Both the position numbers and the translations under genes were made by a program. The notes below the pieces were generated by a model that saw nothing but the letters and a program-made list of their open reading frames with translations, searched no databases and was not told the DNA's origin. Positions 7,890 through 16,826 of a stretch of DNA of 64,000 bases are shown here, in pieces; position 1 is the first letter of the stretch; every line of letters begins with the position of its first letter. This DNA is from Palsa-504 sp963844625 (GTDB taxonomy: Bacteria > Actinomycetota > Actinomycetes > Streptosporangiales > Streptosporangiaceae): NCBI GenBank assembly GCA_963844625.1, contig CAWJPF010000006.1, positions 124,001-188,000 on the forward strand, written 5' to 3'.

Positions 7890-8194
7890 TGGAGGACACG
7901 CAGGCTCAGGTTCGCTCGGACTGGCCGTTGTACGAGGTGTTCCTGCGCGGCAAGCGCGGGCTCAACCACGTGCACGTTGGCTCGCTGCACGCGGCGGACT
8001 CGCAGATGGCGCTGCATCATGCCCGTGACCTGTACACCCGTAGGAACGAGGGCGTGAGCATCTGGGTGGTCGCGGCCGCGGAAATCACCGCGTCGAGCCC
8101 GGACGAGAAGGACCCGTTCTTCGCGCCGTCCGGCGACAAGGTCTACCGGCATCCGACCTTCTATGAGATCCCCGACGATGTCCCGCACATGTAG
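7889..8194 (+). CDS. paaB: Phenylacetyl-CoA epoxidase subunit PaaB
   Basis: 101 residues. WPLYEVFLRGKRGLNHVHVG is the conserved N-terminal PaaB signature, and DKVYRHPTFYEIPDDV the C-terminal one. PaaB is a small bridging subunit of the epoxidase complex with no known catalytic residues. It overlaps paaA by one base and is followed after 9 bp by paaC. Confidence 0.92.
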   Translation: MEDTQAQVRSDWPLYEVFLRGKRGLNHVHVGSLHAADSQMALHHARDLYTRRNEGVSIWVVAAAEITASSPDEKDPFFAPSGDKVYRHPTFYEIPDDVPHM

Positions 8195-8203
8195 GGCCGC
8201 CCG

Positions 8204-9106
8204 TTGACCGGGGACGAGTTCGACGCCTATCAGAGCCTCAGCGAGGAGACCGAGGACCATCGCTGGGCGTTCGGCACCGGGTTTACCGATCCGCTGGAGG
8301 GGATCGACCCGTCGGTGCCGGACGGCGTGGACGCCGCCGCCCTGGCCACCTACTGCCTGATGCTCGGCGACGACGCCCTGATCTACTCGCACCGGCTGCA
8401 GCAGTGGATCACGCGGCTGCCCGAACTCGAGGAGGAGACGGCGCTCGCCAACATCGCCCTCGACCTGCTGGGACAGGCCCGCATGTTGCTGGCGCGGGCC
8501 GGCCAGGCCGAGGGTGCCCTGCGGCCTGACGGTCAGGGACGGCGCGAGGATCAGCTCGCGTTCTTCCGCGCCGAAAACGAGTTCCGCAACGTGCGGCTCG
8601 TCGAGGGCCTGGACGCTGACTTTGCCGAGCTGACCGGCCGGCTGCTGGTCTTCTCGGCCTGGCGGCTGGCACTTTTCAGCCAGCTGGCCGGATCAACGGA
8701 TCCGGTCCTCGCCGCCATCGCGGCCAAGGGCGTCAAGGAACTGACTTACCACCGTGACTACGCCGCGCAGTGGGTGATCCGCCTGGGTGATGGCACCCAG
8801 CTGTCGCACGACAAGATGCAGGCCGCGCTCGGCGTTATCTGGCCGCTCGTCGACGAGCTCTTCCGCACCGACACGGTGGTGGCCAGGCTGCCCGGGGTGG
8901 CCGCCGACCCGGAGAGACTCCGCGCCGAGGTCGACACCGTCCTGGATACCGTGCTGGCCGCGGCCATCCTTGGCCGGCCAGCGGGCGCCCCGATGGCGCC
9001 GGTGGCGGGCAAGACCGGGCGCGACGGGGTGCATACCGAGGCGCTCGGCTACATCCTCGCCGAACTGCAGAGCGTGGCCCGGGCCGATCCGGATGCGACG
9101 TGGTGA
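8204..9106 (+). CDS. paaC: Phenylacetyl-CoA epoxidase structural subunit PaaC
   Basis: 300 residues from TTG 8204. It is a ferritin-like paralogue of PaaA that lacks the di-iron site and pairs with PaaA for substrate binding. YCLMLGDDALIYSHRLQQW, ANIALDLLGQARMLL and KELTYHRDYAAQWVIRLGDG are characteristic. The stop overlaps the paaD start (GTGA), so the five epoxidase genes form a tightly coupled operon. Confidence 0.92.
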   Translation: MTGDEFDAYQSLSEETEDHRWAFGTGFTDPLEGIDPSVPDGVDAAALATYCLMLGDDALIYSHRLQQWITRLPELEEETALANIALDLLGQARMLLARAGQAEGALRPDGQGRREDQLAFFRAENEFRNVRLVEGLDADFAELTGRLLVFSAWRLALFSQLAGSTDPVLAAIAAKGVKELTYHRDYAAQWVIRLGDGTQLSHDKMQAALGVIWPLVDELFRTDTVVARLPGVAADPERLRAEVDTVLDTVLAAAILGRPAGAPMAPVAGKTGRDGVHTEALGYILAELQSVARADPDATW

Positions 9107-9612
9107 CTGACGTGAGGAAGGGCCTGGAAACCGCTCGCGAGATCGCCGCGGCGGTGCCCGATCCGGAGCTGCCAATGGTGACGCTGGCGGATCTCGGCAT
9201 CCTGCGCGACGTCACGGCCGAGGGCGGACGGCTGGTGGTGACGATCACGCCGACGTACTCGGGTTGCCCTGCCCTGCGTGAGATAGCGCACGACCTGCGG
9301 TACCGGCTCGGCCAGGCTGGCTTCGCGGACGTCACCGTGCGTACCGCGATCGCACCTGCGTGGAGCAGCGACTGGATCACCCGTTCCGGCCGCGCGAAGC
9401 TACGGGCGGCCGGCATCGCGCCGCCGAACGCGGCCCCAGCGCGTGGCCCTGTCCCGCTGACCCTCACCGCGACGCGCCGCGAGCCTGTCCCCTGCCCGCG
9501 GTGCGGCTCCCACGACACGACCCAGACCGCGGCGTTCAGCGCGACCGCGTGCAAGGCGCTCTTCCGCTGCGCCGCCTGCCTTGAGCCCTTCGAGCACGTG
9601 AAGGAAATCTGA
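9103..9612 (+). CDS. paaD: Phenylacetate degradation protein PaaD (MIP18/DUF59 family)
   Basis: About 169 residues. The N-terminal DUF59 domain has VPDPELPMVTLADLGIL and the TYSGCPAL loop with its conserved Cys. The C-terminal extension carries CPRCGS and CKALFRCAAC, a zinc-binding Cys4 typical of full-length PaaD. It is thought to assist maturation of the Fe-containing epoxidase components. Tandem GTG codons at 9100 and 9103 precede it; 9103 gives the 4-bp GTGA overlap with paaC. Confidence 0.9.
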   Translation: MTDVRKGLETAREIAAAVPDPELPMVTLADLGILRDVTAEGGRLVVTITPTYSGCPALREIAHDLRYRLGQAGFADVTVRTAIAPAWSSDWITRSGRAKLRAAGIAPPNAAPARGPVPLTLTATRREPVPCPRCGSHDTTQTAAFSATACKALFRCAACLEPFEHVKEI

Positions 9613-10676
9613 TGTCCCGCCCGGTTGCGCCCCGGACCCAGTTCCATCGGCTGGCCGTGGGCCGCGTCGACCCGCTCACCGATGACTCCGCCGCGGTGAC
9701 CTTCGACGTCCCCGTCCGGCTGCTTGACACGTTCACCTTCACCCCCGGGCAGTCCCTGACGATCCGCCGTGGCGATGAGCGCCGCTCCTACTCGATCTGC
9801 TCGGCCCGGGGCCGCCCGCCGCGCATCGGCGTCCGCGAGGTGGCGGGGGGTGCGGTGTCCGGCTGGCTCGTGCACCAGGTCAGGGCCGGGGACGTGATCG
9901 ACGTCCAGGCGCCGTCGGGATCCTTCACCCCCGACCTCGACGTAGCTGGGCACCATGTCCTGATCGCCGCGGGCAGCGGGATCACGCCCATCTTGTCCAT
10001 CGCCGGCTCCGTACTCGCCGCACATCCCGACTCGGCCGTCACGCTGCTGTACGGCAACCGGCGCAACGACACGGTGATGTTCGCCGACGAGATCGCCGAC
10101 CTCAAGGACTCTTACCCGGCGCGGATCTGCCTGGTCCACGTGCTCAGCCGTGAGCCGCAGGAAGTGGAGCTGTTCAACGGTCGGCTCGACCCAGGCAAGC
10201 TGCGCTCGCTGCTGCCGGTCACCGTCGACGTCGCCATGGTGGACCATTGGTGGCTATGCGGCCCGTTCGCCATGGTCGAAGGCGCGATCGGCGTCCTGAC
10301 CGAACTCGGCGTGGCCCGCGACCGCATCCACCGGGAGCTGTTCTACGTCGAAGACGAGCCGCCCGCCGAGGCGAAGCACGCCGACGCGCCCGCAGGTCCC
10401 GGCGCCGAGGTGACGGTGCTGCTCGACGGCCGCAGCAGTACGGTGACCGTCGAGCCGGGCACGCCGATCCTGGACGGAGCCCAGCGGGTCCGCCCCGATC
10501 TGCCGTTCGCCTGCAAGGGCGGAGTGTGCGGCACCTGCCGCGCGCTGCTGATCGAGGGCGAGGTCACGATGCGGCGCAACTACGCCCTGGAGCGCGAGGA
10601 AATCGAGGCAGGATACATACTGACCTGCCAGGCTCTTCCTACCTCCGACCGGATCACTGTCGACTACGACGCTTAG
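9612..10676 (+). CDS. paaE: Phenylacetyl-CoA epoxidase reductase PaaE
   Basis: 354 residues. An N-terminal FAD domain (RRSYSICSA is the RxYS FAD motif), then an NAD(P)H domain (LIAAGSGITPILSI), then a plant-type 2Fe-2S ferredoxin domain with CKGGVCGTCRALL and a final Cys in YILTCQALP. It passes electrons from NADPH to PaaA. It overlaps paaD by one base; paaK follows after 16 bp. Confidence 0.93.
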   Translation: MSRPVAPRTQFHRLAVGRVDPLTDDSAAVTFDVPVRLLDTFTFTPGQSLTIRRGDERRSYSICSARGRPPRIGVREVAGGAVSGWLVHQVRAGDVIDVQAPSGSFTPDLDVAGHHVLIAAGSGITPILSIAGSVLAAHPDSAVTLLYGNRRNDTVMFADEIADLKDSYPARICLVHVLSREPQEVELFNGRLDPGKLRSLLPVTVDVAMVDHWWLCGPFAMVEGAIGVLTELGVARDRIHRELFYVEDEPPAEAKHADAPAGPGAEVTVLLDGRSSTVTVEPGTPILDGAQRVRPDLPFACKGGVCGTCRALLIEGEVTMRRNYALEREEIEAGYILTCQALPTSDRITVDYDA

Positions 10677-10692
10677 CCACCGAGGAGTCCGG

Positions 10693-11997
10693 ATGCAGGA
10701 CCTCACCTCCCCGTCGGGGGACCTCGACCCCATCGAGCGGGCCTCGGCCGATGAACTGCGCGCGCTGCAACTGGAGCGGCTGCGCTGGTCGCTGCGGCAT
10801 GCGTACACCAACGTGCCGTACCACCGCGTGGCCTTCGACGCGGCGGGCGTACACCCGGACGACTGCAAGGACCTGGCTGACCTAGCTAAGTTCCCGCTGA
10901 CCAGCAAGGCCGACCTGCGCGATAACTACCCGTTCGGTATGTTCGCGGTACCTCGCGAGCAGGTCGTGCGGGTCCACGCCTCATCGGGCACGACCGGACG
11001 GGCCACCGTGGTGGGCTACACCCGCGACGACATCGAGGTGTGGGCCACAGTGATGGCCCGGTCGATCCGCGCGGCGGGCGGCCGGCCCGGCCAAATCCTG
11101 CACAACGCCTACGGCTACGGGCTGTTCACCGGCGGCCTGGGGGCGCATTACGGGGGCGAGAAGCTCGGCTGCACGGTCATCCCGATCTCCGGCGGGATGA
11201 CCGAACGTCAGGTCACCCTGATCCGGGACTTCCGGCCGGACATCATCATGGTCACTCCGTCGTACATGCTCGCGATCGTTGACGAGATGGAACGCCAGGG
11301 CGACGACCCGGCGGCGTCATCGCTGCGGTTCGGCATCTTCGGCGCCGAGCCGTGGACTAACGAGATGCGCGCCGAGATGGAGGTCCGGCTCGGCATTGAC
11401 GCCACGGATATCTACGGCCTGTCCGAGGTGATGGGACCGGGAGTGGCACAGGAATGCGTGGAAACAAAAGACGGCCTGCACATCTGGGAGGACCATTTCT
11501 ACCCTGAGGTGATCGACCCGCTCACTGGCGAGCCGCGGCCCGACGGCGAGGAAGGCGAGCTCGTCTTCACCTCGCTGACCAAGCAGGCCATGCCGGTTGT
11601 CCGCTACCGGACCCGCGACCTCACCCGGCTGCTGCCAGGGACCGCGCGCACTATGCGGCGAATGCAGAAGATCACCGGGCGGACCGACGACATGATCATC
11701 CTGCGTGGGGTCAATCTGTTCCCGACTCAGATCGAGGAACTCATCATGGGTATTCCCGCGCTTTCGCCCCACTTCCAGCTCCACCTCAGCAGGGAAGGCC
11801 GGATGGATCAGCTGACCGTGCACGTCGAACGCCGGACCGGAACGACCGCATCCGACGCGGCCGACGCCGGTGTCCAGCTGTCGGCGCGGGTCAAGAACAC
11901 CATCGGCGTCACCGTCGCGACTAGCGTCCTGGAGCCAAATTCGGTCGAGCGATCCATGGGCAAGATGCGCCGCATCGTGGACCGCCGGCCGCGCTGA
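10693..11997 (+). CDS. paaK: Phenylacetate-CoA ligase PaaK
   Basis: 434 residues from ATG 10693 with GAGGAG upstream. It is an ANL-family AMP-forming ligase: HASSGTTGRATVVGYT is the P-loop, DIYGLSEVMGPGV the A5 region, and RGVNLFPTQIEEL the hinge that introduces the C-terminal domain. It makes phenylacetyl-CoA from phenylacetate, ATP and CoA, the substrate of the epoxidase encoded just upstream. Length is normal for the family. Ring-cleavage genes (paaG, paaZ) are not in this window. Confidence 0.93.
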   Translation: MQDLTSPSGDLDPIERASADELRALQLERLRWSLRHAYTNVPYHRVAFDAAGVHPDDCKDLADLAKFPLTSKADLRDNYPFGMFAVPREQVVRVHASSGTTGRATVVGYTRDDIEVWATVMARSIRAAGGRPGQILHNAYGYGLFTGGLGAHYGGEKLGCTVIPISGGMTERQVTLIRDFRPDIIMVTPSYMLAIVDEMERQGDDPAASSLRFGIFGAEPWTNEMRAEMEVRLGIDATDIYGLSEVMGPGVAQECVETKDGLHIWEDHFYPEVIDPLTGEPRPDGEEGELVFTSLTKQAMPVVRYRTRDLTRLLPGTARTMRRMQKITGRTDDMIILRGVNLFPTQIEELIMGIPALSPHFQLHLSREGRMDQLTVHVERRTGTTASDAADAGVQLSARVKNTIGVTVATSVLEPNSVERSMGKMRRIVDRRPR

Positions 11998-12119
11998 CCC
12001 GGAAGGCCCGGTCGCCCGCTCAGGTATACGCCCGGCTTCCCAACCAGACGGCGAGGCCTGCCGTCTCAACGACTGGATGACGCAACGCCGTCCTGGCGCG
12101 TGGTGGAGGGTCCGGCCTG

Positions 12120-12591
12120 GTGAGAAACTGGCAGCGGCACATAGTGCTTGGTGCGGTCTCGGTCCTGGTTGTGGCGGGCTGCGGGCGCGATCTGGCTGGA
12201 TTCGCTGCAGATGACCTCGGCCAGCACCGGCTGGGCGCTGCGCTGGACGCAGAATCCGGCCATCCTCGACGGCAGCTACCTGTCGGCCGCGCGCACCACC
12301 GATGGCGCGCGCACCTGGACCTCCGTCACGCCTCCGGCCGCGCGGATGCTGCTGGCTACCCCGGACGCGCAGGCTGTGCTCTGGGCGCTCGACGGCAGGC
12401 CGGTCGTCCTGGCCGACTATGACCGGCTCGTCGTGACCCGCAGCAACCCCGACGGCACGGTCTACGTGCTGCGCCCGCCCAGGCAAGATCCCGCGGCCAT
12501 CCTGCGGGTGGCCCGCCTGGTGCTGCGCGAAGGCCTCTACGGGGAACTGGCCGAGCAGCTCGGGATGCCCGCAGGATGGCCTACGGACTAG
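12120..12591 (+). pseudogene. Broken, mosaic lipoprotein gene
   Basis: GTG 12120, behind GGAGGG, opens a frame with a lipoprotein signal (VLGAVSVLVVAGCG). A convincing mature sequence is found only in the next frame: LDSLQMTSASTGWALRW and ARTTDGARTWTSVTPP resemble one blade of a YCF48-like beta-propeller lipoprotein. A frameshift near 12190 separates signal and body. After about residue 85 the text changes to YDRLVVTRSNPDGTVYVLRP and ends GMPAGWPTD, which reads like the whole of a different small actinobacterial protein. It looks like a truncated lipoprotein joined to another gene's 3' end. Confidence 0.5.
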
Positions 12592-12598
12592 CTGGACG

Positions 12599-14656
12599 CT
12601 AGATGCGGAACGGAGTACCGGTCACCTTCTCGGTGATCCCCGTGCGGTCCAGGTAGGGCGTGATCCCGCCGAGGTGGAAGGGCCAGCCCGCGCCCAGGAT
12701 CATGCACAGGTCGATGTCCTCAGGATCGGCTACGACGCCCTCGTCCAGCATCAGCCTGATCTCCTCGGCCAGGGCTTCCAGGGCCCGCCCCCTGACCTGC
12801 TCGGCGGTTGACGGGCGGTCACCGCCGGCCAGAATGGCCGCGACCGACTCGTCAACCGAGAAGTCGGGACCGTACACCGCGGTCTTGCCCGCCTCCACCA
12901 GGGCGCGGAGCTTGGGTGACACCGCGAACCGGTCCGGGTAGGCGGCGTGCAGCGTCTCGCCGACGTGCAGCGCGACGGCCGGGCCGACCAACTGGAGCAG
13001 CACGAACGGAGAGACCGGCAGGCCCAGCGGGTCCGGGGCGTGCTCGGCCACCTCCAATGGCGTTCCCTCGTCGACGCAGGCGATGATCTCGCCGAGGAAC
13101 CTGGTCAGCAGGCGGTTGACGACGAATGCGGGTGAGTCCTTCACCAGCACGCAGTCCTTCTTCAGCGCCTTCCCCACGGCCAGCGCCGTAGCCAGCGTGG
13201 CGTCGTCGGTCCGCTTGGCCCTGACCACCTCGACGAGCGGCATCATGGCGACAGGGTTGAAGAAGTGGAAGCCGACCACCCGCTCCGGGTGAGCCAGCCG
13301 GGCCGCCATCTCCGTCACCGACAGCGATGAGGTATTGGTGGCCAGCACGCACTCCGGCGACACGACCGCCTCGACCTCGGCGAAGACCTGCTGCTTGACC
13401 GAGATCTCCTCGAACACGGCCTCGATGACGAAATCGGCGTCTGCGAACGCGTCCTTGGTCAGCGACCCGCTGACCAGCCCGGTCAGCCTCGCGGCCGTGT
13501 CGGCGCTGATCCGGCCGCGGCTCGCCAGCTTGGCGATCTCCGCCCGCACGTGCCCGACGCCCGAATCGAGCCGGGCCTGGTCAAGGTCGGTCAGTACCAC
13601 CGGCACCTCGAGCCGGCGCGCGAACAACAGCGCGATCTGCGCGGCCATCAGGCCCGCGCCGACGATGCCGACCTTGGTGACCGGCCGCGCCAGCGACTTG
13701 TCCGGAGCGCCCGCGGCGTGGCGGGCCCGCTTCTGGGTGAGGTCGAAGGCGTAGAGCCCGGCCTGCAGTTCGTCGCTGACCAGCAGGTCCGCGAGCGCTT
13801 CGTCCTCGGCGGCGAACCCCTCGTCACGGGAACGGTCCCGGGCCGCGGCCACCAGGTCGATGGCCCGGTAAGGGGCGGGGGCGGCGCCGTGCAGCTTGCC
13901 GTCGGTGAAGAGGCGCGCTCCGGCCACGGCCTGGTCCCAGTCATCGGCCGGGGGAACCCGGTTCACCGTCACCGAGGCGGTCAGGACGCGGGCGGCCCAG
14001 CGCAGCGATTCGGCCAGGAAGTCGGCCAGCTCGAATATGGCGTCCGCGATCCCGAGGATGCGGGCCTGCGATCCGCGCAGCATGCGGTTCTGGCTGAGCG
14101 GGTTCTCGATGATGACCTTCAGCGCCTGGGCTGGGCCGATCAGGCGCGGCAGCAGGTAGGTGCCGCCCCAGCCGGGCAGCAGGCCGAGGAAGCACTCGGG
14201 GAACGCGACCGCGGCGACGCCGGATGAGATCGTCCGGTACGAGCAGTGCAGCGCGAGCTCGAGACCGCCGCCGAGGGCCGCGCCGTTGACGAACGCGAAT
14301 GACGGCACGCTGAGCTCGCCGAACCGCCGGAACACCGCGTGCCCGAGCCGGGCGATGGCCAGCGCCTCGTCCCGCGAGCCGATCAGCGCGGCTCCGGTCA
14401 GGTCGGCGCCGACCGCGAAGATGAACGGCTTGCCGGTCACGCCGACAGCAGCGATGTCGGTCCGGGCGGCCACCGAGTCGAGCGCGTCGCGCAGCGAGAT
14501 CAAGCCCGCCGGGCCGAACGTACTCGGCCGGGTATGGTCATACCCGTTGTCCAGGGTGATGAGCGCCATCGTGCCCGCACCGTAGGGCAGTTCGACGTCG
14601 CGGACCGTGGCCTTAGTGACCACTTCGGCGGGAAACAGCGAGGTGAGATCAGGCAT
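12599..14656 (-). CDS. fadB: Fatty-acid oxidation multifunctional protein: enoyl-CoA hydratase / 3-hydroxyacyl-CoA dehydrogenase
   Basis: 685 residues. The N-terminal crotonase domain has GADLTGA and NGAALGGGLELAL, with FPECFLGLLPGWGGTYLLPR contributing the oxyanion and catalytic region. The middle has the Rossmann motif VGIVGAGLMAAQIALLFARR and FHFFNPVAMMPLVEVV of 3-hydroxyacyl-CoA dehydrogenase, followed by two helical C-terminal domains. It catalyses two consecutive beta-oxidation steps. Its start overlaps the thiolase stop by 8 bp, giving a fadA-fadB transcript on minus. Converging on the PAA operon, it could also process PAA-derived hydroxyacyl-CoA, which is inference. Confidence 0.88.
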   Translation of the reverse strand: MPDLTSLFPAEVVTKATVRDVELPYGAGTMALITLDNGYDHTRPSTFGPAGLISLRDALDSVAARTDIAAVGVTGKPFIFAVGADLTGAALIGSRDEALAIARLGHAVFRRFGELSVPSFAFVNGAALGGGLELALHCSYRTISSGVAAVAFPECFLGLLPGWGGTYLLPRLIGPAQALKVIIENPLSQNRMLRGSQARILGIADAIFELADFLAESLRWAARVLTASVTVNRVPPADDWDQAVAGARLFTDGKLHGAAPAPYRAIDLVAAARDRSRDEGFAAEDEALADLLVSDELQAGLYAFDLTQKRARHAAGAPDKSLARPVTKVGIVGAGLMAAQIALLFARRLEVPVVLTDLDQARLDSGVGHVRAEIAKLASRGRISADTAARLTGLVSGSLTKDAFADADFVIEAVFEEISVKQQVFAEVEAVVSPECVLATNTSSLSVTEMAARLAHPERVVGFHFFNPVAMMPLVEVVRAKRTDDATLATALAVGKALKKDCVLVKDSPAFVVNRLLTRFLGEIIACVDEGTPLEVAEHAPDPLGLPVSPFVLLQLVGPAVALHVGETLHAAYPDRFAVSPKLRALVEAGKTAVYGPDFSVDESVAAILAGGDRPSTAEQVRGRALEALAEEIRLMLDEGVVADPEDIDLCMILGAGWPFHLGGITPYLDRTGITEKVTGTPFRI

Positions 14657-15839
14657 CGAGGTTCTCCCATAGCACGGTGCCGCCCATACCGAGCCCGACG
14701 CACATCGTGGTCAGGCCGTAGCGGACGTCTGGCCGCCCGGCGAACTGGCGGGCCAGCTGGATCATCAGCCGCACGCCGGAACTCGCCAGCGGGTGGCCGA
14801 GCGCGATCGCGCCGCCCCACGGGTTCACCCGCGGGTCATCGTCGGCGACCTTGAAGTGGTCCAGGAAGGCGAGCACCTGCACCGCGAACGCCTCGTTGAT
14901 CTCGATCAGCCCGATGTCGTCGATGGTCAGGTCGTTGCGGGCCAGCACGGCTTCGGTAGCGGGGACCGGCCCGATGCCCATCACCGCGGGGTCCACCCCG
15001 GCGAAGGAGAAGTCGACCAGCCGCATCCTGGCGGTCAGGCCCAGCTCGGCGGCTACGTCCTCGGCCGCGATCACGCAGCCGGTGGCGCCGTCGTTCAGCC
15101 CGGCGGAGTTCCCCGCGGTGACCCGCCCGTGGGGCCGGAACGGCGTCTTCAGCGCGGCCAGCGCCTCGATGGTGGTATCGGGGCGCGGCGGCTCGTCCAC
15201 CGTGGCCAGACCCCACCCTCGCTCGGCGCTGCGGACCGCGACCGGCACCAGATCGGGCTGGATCTGGCCCGCGGCATAGGCCACGGCGACCTTCTGCTGG
15301 CTGGCCAGTGCGTAGGCGTCGGCGCGGGCCTTGGTGATCGCGGGGAACCGGTCGTGCAGGTTCTCCGCCGTCGAGCCCATCACCAGCGCCGAGGGATCGA
15401 CGAGCCGCTCGGAGATGAACCGCGGGTTCGGGTCGACGCCGGAGCCCATCGGGTGATGGCCCATGTGCTCGACGCCGCCCGCGATCGCGGTGTCGGTGGC
15501 GCCCAGCGCGATCGACCCGGCGGCCGTAGTCACGGCGGTCATCGCGCCCGCGCACATCCGGTCAATGGCGTATCCAGGGACCGACTTCGGCAGCCCGGCC
15601 AGTACGGCGGCGCTGCGCCCGATGGTCAGCCCCTGGTCGCCAGTCTGGGTGGTGGCGGCGATCGCGACCTCGCCGATCCGCTCTGGCGGCAGGGCCGGAT
15701 TGCGGCGCAGCAGCTCGCGGATCACGCTGACGACCATGTCGTCGGCCCTGGTCTCGGCGTACAGCCCGTTCGGGCCGGCCTTCCCGAAGGGGGTCCGGAC
15801 GCCGTCTACGAAGACAACATCGCGTGCGGTACGGGGCAC
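14649..15839 (-). CDS. fadA: Acetyl-CoA acyltransferase (thiolase)
   Basis: 396 residues from GTG 15839, preceded by GGGAGG at 6 bp; a longer frame upstream lacks a site. The catalytic elements are intact: DRMCAGAMTAV (nucleophilic Cys), NEAFAVQVLAF, GHPLASSGVR (His) and CVGLGMGGTV (second Cys). It performs the final thiolytic step of beta-oxidation. It is the first gene of a two-gene operon with the fadB-type gene. A symmetrical element, TACTCGCGAGTA, lies about 45 bp upstream of the start. Confidence 0.9.
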   Translation of the reverse strand: MPRTARDVVFVDGVRTPFGKAGPNGLYAETRADDMVVSVIRELLRRNPALPPERIGEVAIAATTQTGDQGLTIGRSAAVLAGLPKSVPGYAIDRMCAGAMTAVTTAAGSIALGATDTAIAGGVEHMGHHPMGSGVDPNPRFISERLVDPSALVMGSTAENLHDRFPAITKARADAYALASQQKVAVAYAAGQIQPDLVPVAVRSAERGWGLATVDEPPRPDTTIEALAALKTPFRPHGRVTAGNSAGLNDGATGCVIAAEDVAAELGLTARMRLVDFSFAGVDPAVMGIGPVPATEAVLARNDLTIDDIGLIEINEAFAVQVLAFLDHFKVADDDPRVNPWGGAIALGHPLASSGVRLMIQLARQFAGRPDVRYGLTTMCVGLGMGGTVLWENLDA

Positions 15840-15880
15840 GGTCAGCCTCCCAGCTGGTGAAAACGCTGCACTCTCGACAA

Positions 15881-15898
15881 TGCTACTCGCGAGTAACA
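15881..15898. promoter_or_regulatory. Palindrome upstream of fadA, probable TetR-type operator
   Basis: TACTCGCGAGTA (15884-15895) is a perfect 12-bp palindrome, extended to TGnTACTCGCGAGTAnCA. It sits in the fadA promoter region, 42 bp before the chosen GTG. The size and symmetry fit a TetR-family operator such as those controlling actinobacterial fatty-acid degradation; the cognate regulator is not evident in the window. Confidence 0.5.
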
Positions 15899-15938
15899 AC
15901 GCTCGCCGGCACGGGGGTTGTTCCGGGCTGTTTATGGT

Positions 15939-16547
15939 CTAGCCTGCGGCGAGGCGGCCGGGCATCCACCTCGGGTTATCCGGGTCGCGACCTAGGTAGC
16001 CAATCAGCTGATCGCACGGGCTGGCCTGAGCGGGCACCTCGACCGGGGCGGCGAACAGGCCGTCGCGGCCCGCGACCAGGTACGGGCACAGCCCGAGCAT
16101 CCGGGTGGCCAGCTCAGACGGGATGGGACGGCCGTCGCCGCGGGCAGCCGACACGTCCCAGCCGTGCACGGCGATCTCGATGGCCCCGGTGCACGTGACC
16201 AGCCCGGCCGGCAGCGGCAGCCCGCCGACGGCGACGAACCGCCCAGGGGCGCCGAAACCATAGGTCGCACACAGCAACTCGGCGGCCCGGTCCCGCAACA
16301 CCTCGACCGGGTCACCGACCAAATCTCCTGGGCCATGCTCCGGTTCCGAGTCGAGCTGGCCAGTGCGAAGGCCGGCCTCGAGATCGGCCATGGATTCGCT
16401 CAGGTGGGCCAGCAGCGTGCTCAGGTCCCACTCCGTACAGGGCGTCGGCCGCGACATCTCCCCCGGCGCGACCAGGGCGCAGACGCCAAGCGCGTAGCTG
16501 ATCGCCCCCCCGAGCAGACCTATGGCGCCAGCTTGCACATCCCTCAC
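15939..16547 (-). CDS. TIGR03086-type metal-binding protein (maleylpyruvate isomerase/DinB-like fold)
   Basis: 202 residues from GTG 16547. TPCTEWDLSTLLAHLSESM (about 35-53) is the family's 'PC..W.+..L..H+' signature with the first metal His. AIEIAVHGWDVSAA (about 123-136) supplies the second ligand motif (HxWD). These actinobacterial proteins form a DinB-like four-helix bundle that binds a divalent metal; physiological roles are mostly unknown, some being mycothiol-dependent. No operon partner is obvious, since the 100-bp gap to fadA separates them. Confidence 0.75.
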   Translation of the reverse strand: MRDVQAGAIGLLGGAISYALGVCALVAPGEMSRPTPCTEWDLSTLLAHLSESMADLEAGLRTGQLDSEPEHGPGDLVGDPVEVLRDRAAELLCATYGFGAPGRFVAVGGLPLPAGLVTCTGAIEIAVHGWDVSAARGDGRPIPSELATRMLGLCPYLVAGRDGLFAAPVEVPAQASPCDQLIGYLGRDPDNPRWMPGRLAAG

Positions 16548-16637
16548 GCCTGTATAGACCGGCCAGCCCGCCGTTTCTCACCGGTGATCAGTCCAGGCGT
16601 AGGATTCGGCGGCACCGCCTGGATCTCCGGGACGGTC

Positions 16638-16826
16638 TCAGCCGACCGCGTCCCGGTTCCGGTCGAGCAGGATATGGTCCGGGTCATACCGGACCACGGT
16701 GCCGGCGAAGAAGTCGCCTACCGAAGCCTGGTCCCTGCTAGCGAGCAAGATGAAAGGACCTGCGAGCAACTCGCCGTTGAGGAGCAGGCCGGTGACCTGG
16801 CCTCCGCTGAGCTCAGCGGCCCTTGG
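16638..16826 (-). pseudogene. Possible gene remnant without a start codon
   Basis: The minus strand between the TIGR03086 gene and polX carries a 50-60 codon frame that reads like protein (LLLNGELLAGPFILLAS, then DFFAGTVVRYDPDHILLD) and stops at 16638. Upstream in the same frame there is only a stop and no usable initiation codon. I do not recognise the family. Confidence 0.25.
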
